From Streptomyces lydicus (GTDB taxonomy: Bacteria; Actinomycetota; Actinomycetes; Streptomycetales; Streptomycetaceae): DNA of 64,000 bases. Both the position numbers and the translations under genes were made by a program. A model generated the notes under the pieces. The model was not told where the DNA came from. It made no database searches and saw only the letters and a list, made by a program, of their open reading frames with translations. Shown here piece by piece: positions 43,862 to 53,844 of this stretch. Location of the stretch: positions 7,254,001 through 7,318,000 of the forward strand of contig NZ_RDTE01000003.1 in NCBI RefSeq assembly GCF_004125265.1, written 5' to 3'. Every line of letters begins with the position of its first letter. The first letter of the stretch is position 1.

Positions 43862-43929
43862 GGGTGACGGAGCGGTCGGGGTGACGGAGCGGTCGGGGTG
43901 ACGGAGCGGTCGGGGTGACGGTGCGGTCA
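43862..43929. repeat. Four 17-bp tandem repeats at the 3' end of the FadR-type regulator gene
   Basis: Units of GGGTGACGGAGCGGTCG at 43862, 43879, 43896 and 43913 (first and last slightly altered). The last overlaps the stop codon of the minus-strand gene. The 17-base unit would shift frame, so it is outside coding sequence. Confidence 0.8.
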
Positions 43930-44658
43930 GGGAGAGGGGGCGGTCAGGAATCCCCGCAGCAGCGCCGCGGTCCCGCAGCAGTGCTCGCGCATCACCTCGC
44001 GTGCCCCGTCCGGATCGCCCTCCAGCACCGCCTCCACCAGCGCCGTGTGCTGGGTCTGGGAGTGCTCCAGGTTTCTGACCAGCAGTGGAATGCAGTCCAG
44101 GAGATCGTTCACCCGCGCCCGCACCGCCGCGTACTGCGCCGCCAGCGACGCCGACCCGGACAGTTCCGCGAGGGTCAGATGCAGCAGGGTGTCGCGCCGG
44201 CGGTAGTCGGCGAGCGGTGCGTCCTGGGTGGCGGCGAGCGCCGCCCGCAGCCGGTCGCTCTGCTGGTCATCGAGCCCGTGGGCGGCGCACAGCCCGGCCG
44301 CGCCCACCTCCAGCACCTCCCGGAAGCGCAGGGTGTCCTCGACGTCGATCTTCCCGATCCTGCGGCGCAGCTCCGCCTCGTCCGGATTCTCCGAGCGCAT
44401 CCGGACGAAGGTGCCGCCGTAGCGCCCGCGCCGGCTCTCCACCAGGCCCTCGTCCTGCAGCACCTTCAGGACCTCGCGCAGGGTGACCCGGCTGATCTGC
44501 AGCCGCTCGGCCAACTCGCGCTCGGCGGGCAGCCGTTCGCCCCGGGGTACCAGACCGAGCCGGACGATCTGGAGTATCTGCTCCAGCGCCTCCTCGAAAC
44601 CGTTGCCCGCCCGCACCGGTCGCAGTACGGGTGCCAGTCGGTCCGCCGCACCGTCCAT
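43927..44658 (-). CDS. FadR-subfamily GntR transcriptional regulator
   Basis: A 243-residue regulator. The N-terminal winged helix-turn-helix has the GntR blocks GERLPAERELAERLQISRVTLREVLKVLQDEGLVESRRGRYGG (residues about 37-80). The all-helical FCD effector domain follows (DTLRFREVLEVGAAGLCA, RDTLLHLTLAELSGS, HTALVEAVLEGDPDGAREVMREH), whose Asp/His residues bind metal and ligand. ATG at 44658 has AAGGGG upstream. Divergent from glnA4, and a GGT-N10-ACC site lies between them and another before the permease, so it is the probable local regulator; the effector is likely an amine or its product (inference). Confidence 0.92.
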   Translation of the reverse strand: MDGAADRLAPVLRPVRAGNGFEEALEQILQIVRLGLVPRGERLPAERELAERLQISRVTLREVLKVLQDEGLVESRRGRYGGTFVRMRSENPDEAELRRRIGKIDVEDTLRFREVLEVGAAGLCAAHGLDDQQSDRLRAALAATQDAPLADYRRRDTLLHLTLAELSGSASLAAQYAAVRARVNDLLDCIPLLVRNLEHSQTQHTALVEAVLEGDPDGAREVMREHCCGTAALLRGFLTAPSP

Positions 44659-44675
44659 CGATACCCCTTCCCAAT

Positions 44676-44700
44676 CAATGGTTCGTGTGCCTACCTTATG
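44676..44700. promoter_or_regulatory. Operator-like site between the FadR-type regulator and glnA4
   Basis: CAATGGTT-N8-TACCTTATG with core GGT-N10-ACC. It aligns without gaps, 16 of 25 bases, to the site before the permease. It is 18 bases from the regulator start and 31 from the synthetase start. Confidence 0.65.
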
Positions 44701-44731
44701 ACCTCCGGATGCAGTGACAGGAGGCAACACC

Positions 44732-46099
44732 GTGGCAGACCGCACGCCCCCACTCTCCGTCGAGGAGCTCAGGGTCCTCGTCGACGCCGGGGAGATCGAC
44801 ACTGTCGTCCTCGCCTTCACCGATATGCAAGGCAGGCTCCAGGGCAAGCGGTTCGCGGCCCGATACTTCCTCGACACCGTCCTCGACCACGGTACGGAGG
44901 GCTGCAACTACCTCCTCGCCGTCGACGTCGACCTCAACACCGTCGAGGGCTATGCGATGTCCTCGTGGGAGCGCGGCTACGGCGACTTCGCCATGCACGG
45001 CGACCCCGGTACCCTGCGCCGCACCCCCTGGAACGCCGGCACCGCCCTGATCACCGCCGACCTCGCCTGGCACGACCGCTCCCCGGTCGCCGCCTCGCCC
45101 CGGCAGATCCTGCGCCGCCAGCTCGACCGGCTCGCCGAGCGCGGCTGGAGCGCCTACGCCGGCACCGAGCTGGAGTTCATGCTCTTCAAGGACTCCTACG
45201 AGGACGCCTGGTCCCGCGGCTACCGCGAGATGAACCCCGCCAACCAGTGGAACGGCGACTACTCCGTCCTCGGCACCGGCCGCGTCGAGCCCGTCCTGCG
45301 CCGCATCCGCAACGAGATGGGCGCGGCCGGCATGACCGTCGAGTCCGCCAAGGGCGAGTGCAACCTCGGCCAGCACGAGATCGTGTTCGTCTACGACGAG
45401 GCGCTCACCACCTGCGACCAGCACGCCATCTACAAGACCGGCGCCAAGGAGATCGCCGCGCAGGAGGGCATGTCGCTCACCTTCATGGCGAAGTACGACG
45501 AGCGCGAGGGCAACTCCTGTCATATCCACCTCTCGCTGCAGGACGAGGACGGCCGGCCGGTGCTGGCCGACGACGACGGCCCGTACGGCATGTCGAAGAC
45601 CATGCAGCACTTCCTGGCGGGCCAGGTCGCGGCGATGCGGGACTTCACGCTCCTCTACGCCCCCAACATCAACTCCTACAAGCGCTTCCGCCCCGGCTCC
45701 TTCGCGCCCACCGCCGTCGCCTGGGGCCCCGACAACCGCACCTGCGCCCTGCGGGTGGTCGGCCACGGCCGTGCCCACCGGCTGGAGAACCGCCTGCCCG
45801 GCGGCGATGTGAACCCCTACCTCGCGGTCGCCGGCATGGTCGCGGCGGGTCTGTACGGCATAGAGCACGAGCTGGAACTCCCCGAGGCGACCACCGGCAA
45901 CGCCTACAACGGCGATGCCGCGCATGTCCCCACCACCCTGCGCGAGGCCGCCGAGCTGTGGGAGCGCAGCCCGATCGCCCGGGCGGCGTTCGGCGACGAG
46001 GTCGTCGACCACTACCGCCACATGGCCCGCGTCGAACAGGACGCCTACGACGCCGCCGTCACGGACTGGGAGCGCTTCCGCTCCTTCGAGCGCATGTAA
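44732..46099 (+). CDS. glnA4: Glutamine synthetase-like gamma-glutamyl ligase (GlnA4 type)
   Basis: A 455-residue member of the glutamine synthetase fold. It has YAGTELEFMLF, ESAKGECNLGQHEIVF (metal ligands), FMAKYDEREGNSCHIHLSL and RLENRLPGGDVNPYLA. The family usually joins amines to the gamma-carboxyl of Glu; a closely similar S. coelicolor gene, GlnA4, is a gamma-glutamylethanolamide synthetase by my recollection. The neighbours (ethanolamine-type permease, aldehyde dehydrogenase, SDR and a gamma-glutamyl hydrolase) fit that role. GTG at 44732 is preferred because GGAGG lies 7 bases upstream; GTG at 44714 is in frame but would put that site inside the gene. aldH follows 10 bases later. Confidence 0.9.
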   Translation: MADRTPPLSVEELRVLVDAGEIDTVVLAFTDMQGRLQGKRFAARYFLDTVLDHGTEGCNYLLAVDVDLNTVEGYAMSSWERGYGDFAMHGDPGTLRRTPWNAGTALITADLAWHDRSPVAASPRQILRRQLDRLAERGWSAYAGTELEFMLFKDSYEDAWSRGYREMNPANQWNGDYSVLGTGRVEPVLRRIRNEMGAAGMTVESAKGECNLGQHEIVFVYDEALTTCDQHAIYKTGAKEIAAQEGMSLTFMAKYDEREGNSCHIHLSLQDEDGRPVLADDDGPYGMSKTMQHFLAGQVAAMRDFTLLYAPNINSYKRFRPGSFAPTAVAWGPDNRTCALRVVGHGRAHRLENRLPGGDVNPYLAVAGMVAAGLYGIEHELELPEATTGNAYNGDAAHVPTTLREAAELWERSPIARAAFGDEVVDHYRHMARVEQDAYDAAVTDWERFRSFERM

Positions 46100-46109
46100 G
46101 GAACCGCAC

Positions 46110-47480
46110 GTGTTGCACGAGCTGAAGATTCTCAACCCGGCGACCGAGGAGGTGGTGGCCACCGTCCCCACCACCTCTCCCGAAGAGGTCGACGCGGCGG
46201 TCCGCCGGGCCGCGGCCGCCCAGGAGGCCTGGGCGGCGGTGGCACCCGGCGACCGGGCCCGCATCCTGCGCCGCTTCGCCGACGTCGTCGATGCGCACAT
46301 CGAGCCGCTCGCCGCCCTCGAACTCAAGGAGGCCGGCCACCCCCTGGGCAACGCCCGGTGGGAAGCGGGCAACGTCCGCGATCTGCTGCACTACGCGGCG
46401 GGGGGAGTGGAGCGGCTGACCGGCACCCAGATCCCGGTCGCCGGCGGCCTGAACCTCACGGTCCAGGAGCCGCTGGGCGTGGTCGCCGTCATCGCGCCCT
46501 GGAACTTCCCGATGCCGATCGCCGCCTGGGGCACCGCCCCCGCGCTCGCGGCCGGCAACGCCGTTCTCCTCAAGCCCGCCGAGACCACCCCGCTCACCGC
46601 ACTCCGGCTCGGCGAACTCGCCCTGGAGGCCGGGCTGCCCGAGGGCCTGTTCCAGGTGCTGCCCGGCGAAGGGCCGGTCACCGGCACCGCGCTGGTCGAC
46701 CACCCCGGCGTCGCCAAGGTCGTCTTCACCGGCTCCACCACCACCGGCCGGCAGATTGCCGCCCGCTGCGCGGCACAGACCAAGCGGCTCACCCTCGAAC
46801 TCGGCGGCAAGAGCCCCAACATCGTCTTCGCCGACGCGGACATCGAGGCCGCGGCGGCCGCCGCCCCCGGCTCCTTCCTCGACAACACCGGCCAGGACTG
46901 CTGCGCCCGCAGCCGTATCCTCGTCCAGCGCTCCGTCTACGACCGCTTCCTGGAGCTGCTGGAGCCCGCGGTCAAGGCGTTCACCGTCGGCGACCCGGCG
47001 GACCCCGCCACCCAGATGGGGCCGCTGATCTCCGCCGCCCAGCGCGAGCGCGTACGGTCCTTCGTCCCCGAGGACGCCCCGGCCGCCATCCGCGGCGAGG
47101 CCCCCGCCGGCAAGGGCTTCTGGTACCCGGCTACCGTCCTGGAGGGCCGCCCCGAGGACCGTACGGCAGTCGAGGAGATCTTCGGCCCGGTCGCCGTCGT
47201 CATGCCCTTCGACGACGAGGCCGACGCCGTCCGGCTCGCCAACGCCGGTGACTACGGCCTGGCCGGCTCGCTGTGGACCCGTGACGTCGGCCGCGCCCTG
47301 CGGGTCTCGCGCGGCGTCGCGGCCGGCAACCTCTCCGTCAACTCCCACAGCGCCGTGCGCTACTGGACCCCCTTCGGCGGGTTCAAGCAGTCCGGCCTCG
47401 GCCGTGAGCTCGGCCCGGACGCCCTGACCGCCTTCACCGAGACCAAGAACATCTTCATCAGCACCGAGGAGACCAAGTGA
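46110..47480 (+). CDS. NAD(P)-dependent aldehyde dehydrogenase
   Basis: A 456-residue oxidoreductase. The cofactor groove has VIAPWNFPM and the VFTGSTTTGRQI loop; Glu230 in LELGGKSPNIVF is the general base; the catalytic Cys is 264 in NTGQDCCARSR, the usual GQ-x-C-x-A pattern. It probably oxidises the aldehyde that arises from the gamma-glutamylated amine to an acid. It sits between glnA4 and the SDR gene in what looks like one operon. GTG at 46110, ten bases after the glnA4 stop, with AAGGA upstream. Confidence 0.92.
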   Translation: MLHELKILNPATEEVVATVPTTSPEEVDAAVRRAAAAQEAWAAVAPGDRARILRRFADVVDAHIEPLAALELKEAGHPLGNARWEAGNVRDLLHYAAGGVERLTGTQIPVAGGLNLTVQEPLGVVAVIAPWNFPMPIAAWGTAPALAAGNAVLLKPAETTPLTALRLGELALEAGLPEGLFQVLPGEGPVTGTALVDHPGVAKVVFTGSTTTGRQIAARCAAQTKRLTLELGGKSPNIVFADADIEAAAAAAPGSFLDNTGQDCCARSRILVQRSVYDRFLELLEPAVKAFTVGDPADPATQMGPLISAAQRERVRSFVPEDAPAAIRGEAPAGKGFWYPATVLEGRPEDRTAVEEIFGPVAVVMPFDDEADAVRLANAGDYGLAGSLWTRDVGRALRVSRGVAAGNLSVNSHSAVRYWTPFGGFKQSGLGRELGPDALTAFTETKNIFISTEETK

Positions 47481-48262
47481 CCGACCAGACCGCAGTGTGC
47501 CGCCGCCTCGTCGGCCGTACCGCCGTGATCACCGGTGCCGGCAGCGGCATCGGCCTGGCCACCGCCCGCCGACTGGCCTCCGAAGGCGCCAACGTCGTCT
47601 GTGCCGACATCGACGAGACGGCGGGCAAGGCCGCGGCCGCCGAGGTCGGCGGCCTCTTCGTCCAGGTGAACGTGACCGACTCCGACCAGGTCGAGGCGCT
47701 GTACAAGACCGCCTTCGACACCTACGGCTCGGTCGACATCGCCTTCAACAACGCCGGGATCTCCCCGGACGACGACGACTCGATCCTCACCACCGGCCTG
47801 GACGCCTGGAAGCGCGTCCAGGAGGTCAACCTCACCTCGGTCTACCTCTGCTGCAAGCACGCCCTGCCCTACATGCGCGACCAGGGCCGCGGCTCGATCA
47901 TCAACACCGCGTCCTTCGTGGCCGTGATGGGCGCCGCCACCTCGCAGATCAGCTACACCGCCTCCAAGGGCGGCGTGCTGTCCATGTCCCGCGAACTGGG
48001 TGTCCAGTTCGCCCGCGAGGGCATCCGGGTCAACGCCCTGTGCCCGGGGCCCGTCAACACCCCGCTGCTGCAGGAGCTGTTCGCCAAGGACCCCGAGCGC
48101 GCCGCGCGCCGCCTGGTGCACGTCCCCGTCGGCCGGTTCGCCGAGCCCGAGGAGATCGCCTCCGCCGTCGCCTTCCTCGCCAGCGACGACTCCTCGTTCG
48201 TCAACGCCGCCGAATTCCTGGTCGACGGCGGTATCGCGGGCGCCTACGTCACTCCCGTCTGA
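47477..48262 (+). CDS. Short-chain dehydrogenase/reductase
   Basis: A 261-residue classical SDR. The dinucleotide site is TGAGSGIG (19-26), the Asn motif is NNAGI, catalytic Ser is in TASFV and the Tyr160-Lys164 pair is in SYTASKGG. The C-terminal ASDDSSFVNAAEFLVDGG is standard. It probably handles an alcohol/aldehyde step of the same pathway, but the substrate is not determined. GTG at 47477 overlaps the aldehyde dehydrogenase stop by four bases (GTGA), giving coupled translation. A hairpin terminator follows. Confidence 0.92.
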   Translation: MTDQTAVCRRLVGRTAVITGAGSGIGLATARRLASEGANVVCADIDETAGKAAAAEVGGLFVQVNVTDSDQVEALYKTAFDTYGSVDIAFNNAGISPDDDDSILTTGLDAWKRVQEVNLTSVYLCCKHALPYMRDQGRGSIINTASFVAVMGAATSQISYTASKGGVLSMSRELGVQFAREGIRVNALCPGPVNTPLLQELFAKDPERAARRLVHVPVGRFAEPEEIASAVAFLASDDSSFVNAAEFLVDGGIAGAYVTPV

Positions 48263-48321
48263 CGCGCCCCTCCCGCCCCTCGGGAACGGGCGGGAACCGC
48301 AGGTAAAGTCCGACCTCCACA

Positions 48322-48353
48322 CCGGGACCGGCACCACCGCGTGCCGGTCCCGG
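48322..48353 (+). terminator. Terminator of the glnA4 operon
   Basis: 13-bp perfect arms CCGGGACCGGCAC/GTGCCGGTCCCGG with a 6-base loop. Confidence 0.7.
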
Positions 48354-48384
48354 CGTGCTTCCTGACCCCCACCACGGAGGACAT

Positions 48385-49701
<1,317 letters not shown>

Positions 49702-49721
49702 AGGCACGGCCGACGCGCACC

Positions 49722-49794
49722 GGCCCGCCCGGGAGTTCTTCCCGGGCGGGCCCATCGGAGGGGCCTATAGGGAGGCCCATCCGGCGGGCCTCCC
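49722..49794. terminator. Two hairpins between the secreted HAD and aldolase-like genes
   Basis: GGCCCGCCCGGG/CCCGGGCGGGCC (49722-49752) and GGGAGGCCC/GGGCCTCCC (49770-49794), one probably serving each convergent gene. Confidence 0.7.
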
Positions 49795-49840
49795 TTACGG
49801 GCTCCCGGACGCCCCCTTCGCGGTGACCGGGACCGTCCGC

Positions 49841-51094
49841 CTACAGGAACGTGTGCCCCTCCCCCCGGTACGTCGGCACCGTTTCCACCACCCGCTCCCC
49901 GTCGATCAACCGCAGCTGGTCGAACCGCTCGCACAGCTCACCGGCCTTGGCGTGCCGGAACCACACCTTGTCGCCGATCCGCAGCCCGTCGGCGGCCGGA
50001 CCCAGCAACGGCGTCTGCACCTCGCCGGGGCCCTCCTGCGGGTCGTAGCGCAGCCCGGCCGGCAGATACGGCACCGGCAGCCGGTCGGGACCCGCCACCC
50101 CCGACGCCGGATAGCCGCCGCCCAGCACCGTGACCACCCCGGGGCCCGGGCGGCGCACCACGGGCTGGGCGAACAGCGCCGCCGGACGCCCGCTGAACGA
50201 ACGGAAGTTGTCGAACAGCCGGGGCAGATAGAGCCCCGACCCGGCCGCGACCTCGGTGACCGCCGCCTCCGCCGCGGTGTGCTGCACACTGCCGGTCCCG
50301 CCGCCGTTGACGAACTCCAGGCGCGGCGCCACCTCCCGCACCGCCCGTACCGCCTCCCAGCGGCGCTGCGCCAGCTCCTTGCGCGCCGCCGCCTGCATCA
50401 TCCGGATCGCCCGCGAGAACACCGGCTTACCGGCGACGTCGTCGCCCACACCGGCCACATGCCCCTCGTACGCCATCAGCCCCACCAACCGGAAACCGGG
50501 GCGGCGCACCACCGTCCGGGCCAGCGCCGCCAGCCGGTCGGGCGTCCGCAGCGGCGAACGGCGGGCACCGACCCGCACCTTCCCGCCCAGCAGCCGGTAG
50601 GAGGTGTCGAGTTCCAGGCATACCCGCACCTCCTCGCCCGCCCCGCCGGCCGGCCGGGCCGCATCGATCAGCTCCAGCTGCGCCGGGTCGTCGACCATCA
50701 CCGTCACCGCGGCCGCGAGCTGCGCGTCGCCGGTCAGTTCGGCGAAGCCCGCCCGGTCCGCCGACGGGTAGGCCAGCAGGATGTCCGTGAAGCCCGAGCG
50801 CGCCAGCCACAGCGACTCGGCAAGCGTGAAACTCATGATCCCCGCGAAGCCCTCGCGCGCCAGCACCCGCTCCAGCAGCGCCCGGCAGCGCACCGACTTG
50901 CTGGCCACCCGGATCGGCTTGCCCTTCGAACGGCGTACCAGATCGGCGGCGTTGGCGTCGAACGCCTGCAGGTCGACGACGGCCAGCGGCGCGTCGAGAT
51001 GGGCGGTGGCCCGGTCGAACGGGGTCTCCCCGGCCGGATGGAGCGCCTGGGGAGAAGCCGTGCCGTCATGGGTAGCGACTGTCTGCGGGGGCAT
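49841..51094 (-). CDS. PLP-dependent amino acid aldolase/racemase-like enzyme (D-threonine aldolase fold)
   Basis: A protein of about 417 residues with the alanine racemase/D-threonine aldolase fold type III. The N-terminal barrel has APLAVVDLQAFDANAADLVRR and the PLP lysine in IRVASKSVRC. MAYEGHVAGVGD and NGGGTGSVQ line the phosphate-binding region; the C-terminal beta domain carries GDKVWFRHAKAGELCERFDQLRL. Likely cytosolic; the substrate is unknown (D-amino acids or beta-hydroxy amino acids by family). ATG at 51094 is preferred; the frame opens at TTG 51127. Confidence 0.82.
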   Translation of the reverse strand: MPPQTVATHDGTASPQALHPAGETPFDRATAHLDAPLAVVDLQAFDANAADLVRRSKGKPIRVASKSVRCRALLERVLAREGFAGIMSFTLAESLWLARSGFTDILLAYPSADRAGFAELTGDAQLAAAVTVMVDDPAQLELIDAARPAGGAGEEVRVCLELDTSYRLLGGKVRVGARRSPLRTPDRLAALARTVVRRPGFRLVGLMAYEGHVAGVGDDVAGKPVFSRAIRMMQAAARKELAQRRWEAVRAVREVAPRLEFVNGGGTGSVQHTAAEAAVTEVAAGSGLYLPRLFDNFRSFSGRPAALFAQPVVRRPGPGVVTVLGGGYPASGVAGPDRLPVPYLPAGLRYDPQEGPGEVQTPLLGPAADGLRIGDKVWFRHAKAGELCERFDQLRLIDGERVVETVPTYRGEGHTFL

Positions 51095-51328
51095 GGCCGC
51101 AGCCTGCCAGAGCTTCCCCACCGCCAAAAGGGTGTGGGAGGCGCCCCTACCGATGGGTAGAGGGGAGTTTGCGACAGAGCGGACATGGGTTGGAGCACCG
51201 ACGGCGTCAGCGCTTACAGTGACTCGAACACCGCAACCAGCAGGTCAGCGGCGTGTTGTCCGGATACGAACCACCGTGCCCCGATTGCGGATCGGGCCCG
51301 GAGGTCAGCGGCGCAAGGGGGAGCGCGG

Positions 51329-52585
51329 GTGAGCACCGACGCGGAATTCGCCGATGCGCAACCCGTCCCGCCCATACCCCCCGGGCCACCACGGCGGCCC
51401 GCCGCGGCCGCGGCACCGGGGCCGCAGCCGGCCGAGGACCCGCAGACGGCCGTGCTGCGCCGGGTGCCGCCCATGCCACCCCTGCCGCCGTCCGCACCCG
51501 CCGCCCCGGCCGCCACCGTCCCGCCCCGCCCCGCCGCCCCGCCCCGTGCGCAACCCCCCGCCGACGGCCCGCCGCTGCCGCCCCGCCCGGACCGTGCCCC
51601 CGGCTCCCCAGCCCCCAACGGACCGGCCGCCCCCGGCCCCGCGCAGCCCGCCGCCTTCCGCGACACCGCCGCCTTCCACCTGGCCCGCAGCCAGGACCTG
51701 TGGAGCGGCCCCGGCGCACGCACCGCCGGGCGTCCGTCACATGTGCCGTGGCCCCGTAGTCCCCTCCCTCGCCAGGGAGCGGCGCACGGGACCGGCGCAC
51801 CGGCCGCCCCCGTCCGCCGCCCCGGCGCCCGGGTGCTCACCGCCGCGGCCTGCCTGATCCTCGGCATCGGCCTCATCGGCGGTGCGGCGGCGGGTGGTTG
51901 GCTCACCGAGGACGCCTCCGGCGCCGCGCCCACGGCCGAGGCCGTCTTCGCCAAGGGCCGCGACGTCTGGCACGACACCCCCGTCGACACGCTCTTCCCC
52001 CGCACCGTCAAAGGCCTGGGCGCCGGCCCCGGCGGCGCCGACCGGACCTGGACCCGGATCGCCGTCGCCCCCGACAGCGGCTGCTCCGGCGCCTACGACA
52101 CCGAGCTCGCCGCCGCGCTCGCCCCGGCAGGCTGTGTCCGGCTGCTGCGCGCCACCTACGTCGACGCCACCCGCAGCGCCGTCATCACGGTCGGCGCGCA
52201 GACCGCCAAGGCCGCCCCGGCCGCGATGACGGCGCTCAACACCCGCTTCAGCAGCAAGAACCTGGGCACCCGCACGGACTCGATGCCGCTGCCGTACGCG
52301 GCCAAGGGCACCGCGGCCGAGGACTTCGGCCCCGCCCAGCGGGTCAGCTGGACCGTCCGGGTGCTCACCGACATCCCGGCCGTCGTCTACGCCGTCTCCG
52401 GTTTCGCCGACGGCCGCACGTTCACCGGGCCGCAGCCCGCCGAGGCCGCGGTCAGGGCCGGCACCACCACCGCCCCGGCCGAATCCGGACTGGGCCACGA
52501 CGCGAAGGACCTGGCGGACCGCATCGAGGCGGACTTCCGCAAGGCGGCCGGCAGCCCGACTCCGACAAGGCAGGCCTCGTCATGA
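51329..52585 (+). CDS. Pro-rich single-pass membrane protein coupled to a mycosin-like protease
   Basis: A 418-residue protein. The cytoplasmic first 170 residues are low-complexity, Pro/Ala-rich (PPIPPGPPRRPAAAA). One membrane helix (VLTAAACLILGIGLIGGAAA, about 172-195) leads to an extracytoplasmic domain of about 220 residues with two cysteines (DSGCSG, PAGCVRLL) and VWHDTPVDTLFP. I do not recognise this domain. GTG at 51329 has AAGGGGGAG upstream. Its stop overlaps the next start (ATGA), so it is made with the mycosin-like protease and may anchor, inhibit or be cut by it. Confidence 0.8.
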   Translation: MSTDAEFADAQPVPPIPPGPPRRPAAAAAPGPQPAEDPQTAVLRRVPPMPPLPPSAPAAPAATVPPRPAAPPRAQPPADGPPLPPRPDRAPGSPAPNGPAAPGPAQPAAFRDTAAFHLARSQDLWSGPGARTAGRPSHVPWPRSPLPRQGAAHGTGAPAAPVRRPGARVLTAAACLILGIGLIGGAAAGGWLTEDASGAAPTAEAVFAKGRDVWHDTPVDTLFPRTVKGLGAGPGGADRTWTRIAVAPDSGCSGAYDTELAAALAPAGCVRLLRATYVDATRSAVITVGAQTAKAAPAAMTALNTRFSSKNLGTRTDSMPLPYAAKGTAAEDFGPAQRVSWTVRVLTDIPAVVYAVSGFADGRTFTGPQPAEAAVRAGTTTAPAESGLGHDAKDLADRIEADFRKAAGSPTPTRQASS

Positions 52586-53751
52586 CGCAGTCCGTGCGGC
52601 GCGGCACCGCCCTCGCGCTGGCCTCGGCGGTGCTCGCCGTACTGCCCGCCGTCCCCGCCCGGGCCGACACCGTCCGCGCCCAGGAGTGGGCCCTCCAGGC
52701 CGTCCACGCCCAGCAGGCCTGGCGCACCACCAAGGGCGAGGGCATCACCGTCGCCGTCCTGGACACCGGTGTGGACGCCAACCACCCCGACCTGGAAGGA
52801 CAGGTGCTGCCCGAGCAGGACCTGGTCGGCTTCGGGGCCGGTCCTGGTGACTCAGCCTGGGCCCGGCACGGCACCGGCATGGCCAGCATCATCGCGGGTC
52901 ACGGCCACGGTGCGAACGGCCGTGACGACGGAGTGCTCGGGCTCGCCCCGGCCGCCAGGATCCTGCCGGTCCGGGTGATCCTCGAAGACGGCGACTCCCA
53001 GCGCGAGCGGGCCCGCACCGAGAAGGCGGGGGCGCTGGCCGACGGCATCCGCTGGGCCGCCGACCACGGCGCCGACGTGATCAATATGTCGCTGGGCGAC
53101 GACAGCGAGTCCGCGCACCCCGAACCCCGCGAGGACGCCGCCATCCAGTACGCCCTCGGCAAGGGCATCCCCGTCGTCGCCTCCGCCGGCAACGGCGGCG
53201 AGAAGGGCAATCACGTCTCCTACCCCGCCGCCTACCCGGGCGTCATCGCGGCCACCGCCGTCACCCACCTGGGGGGCCGGGCCCGGTTCTCCACCCGGCA
53301 CTGGTACGCCACGGTCAGCGCGCCCGGCTTCGACATCGTCATGGCCGACAACGACGACGGCTACCTCTCGGGCTGGGGCACCAGCCCCGCCGCCGCGTTC
53401 GTCTCCGCGGCCGTCGCCCTGATCCGCTCCGCACACCCCGGCCTGAGCCCGGACCAGATCCGGCGGCTGCTGACCTCCACCGCACAGGACCACCCCGAGG
53501 GTGGCCGTGACGACGACTACGGCGCCGGCCTGATCGACCCGGCCGCCGCCCTCAAGGCCGCGGCGGACCTCAAGCCCGCCCCGCAGAAGCCGGCCCCCGC
53601 CGGCTACGCCACCCGCTACTTCGGCCCCGGCCCCACCGCCGACGACGGGGACACCCCCGTGGGCTGGCTGCCCTGGGCCGCCGGCGCCGCCGGCCTGACC
53701 TTCCTCGCGGCCGCCGTCGTCCTCTGGCGCCGCCGCCCCGCGCACCACTGA
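52582..53751 (+). CDS. mycP: Membrane-anchored subtilisin-like protease, type VII mycosin type
   Basis: A 389-residue exported S8 protease. After a signal peptide, the catalytic triad is Asp61 (AVLDTGVDANHPDL), His96 (RHGTGMASIIAG) and Ser268 (GTSPAAAFVSAA), with the oxyanion Asn in VVASAGNGG. The C-terminus has a Pro/Ala linker, a membrane helix (AAGAAGLTFLAAAVVLW) and a basic tail, as in mycosins. Mycosins serve type VII secretion, but no EccB, EccC or Esx gene lies nearby. Start ATG at 52582 overlaps the stop of the Pro-rich membrane protein. Confidence 0.9.
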   Translation: MTQSVRRGTALALASAVLAVLPAVPARADTVRAQEWALQAVHAQQAWRTTKGEGITVAVLDTGVDANHPDLEGQVLPEQDLVGFGAGPGDSAWARHGTGMASIIAGHGHGANGRDDGVLGLAPAARILPVRVILEDGDSQRERARTEKAGALADGIRWAADHGADVINMSLGDDSESAHPEPREDAAIQYALGKGIPVVASAGNGGEKGNHVSYPAAYPGVIAATAVTHLGGRARFSTRHWYATVSAPGFDIVMADNDDGYLSGWGTSPAAAFVSAAVALIRSAHPGLSPDQIRRLLTSTAQDHPEGGRDDDYGAGLIDPAAALKAAADLKPAPQKPAPAGYATRYFGPGPTADDGDTPVGWLPWAAGAAGLTFLAAAVVLWRRRPAHH

Positions 53752-53832
53752 CCGGCACCCGCCCACCGCGCCGCACCCCACCGGACCGCACGTCAAACGC
53801 ACCGCCCCCGAAAAGGCACCACCACCGGCCGA

Positions 53833-53838
53833 TACGCT
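53833..53838 (+). promoter_or_regulatory. Candidate -10 of a leaderless promoter for the SseB-like gene
   Basis: TACGCT 6 bases before the GTG at 53845; no ribosome site is present between. Confidence 0.5.
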
Positions 53839-53844
53839 CACCCC

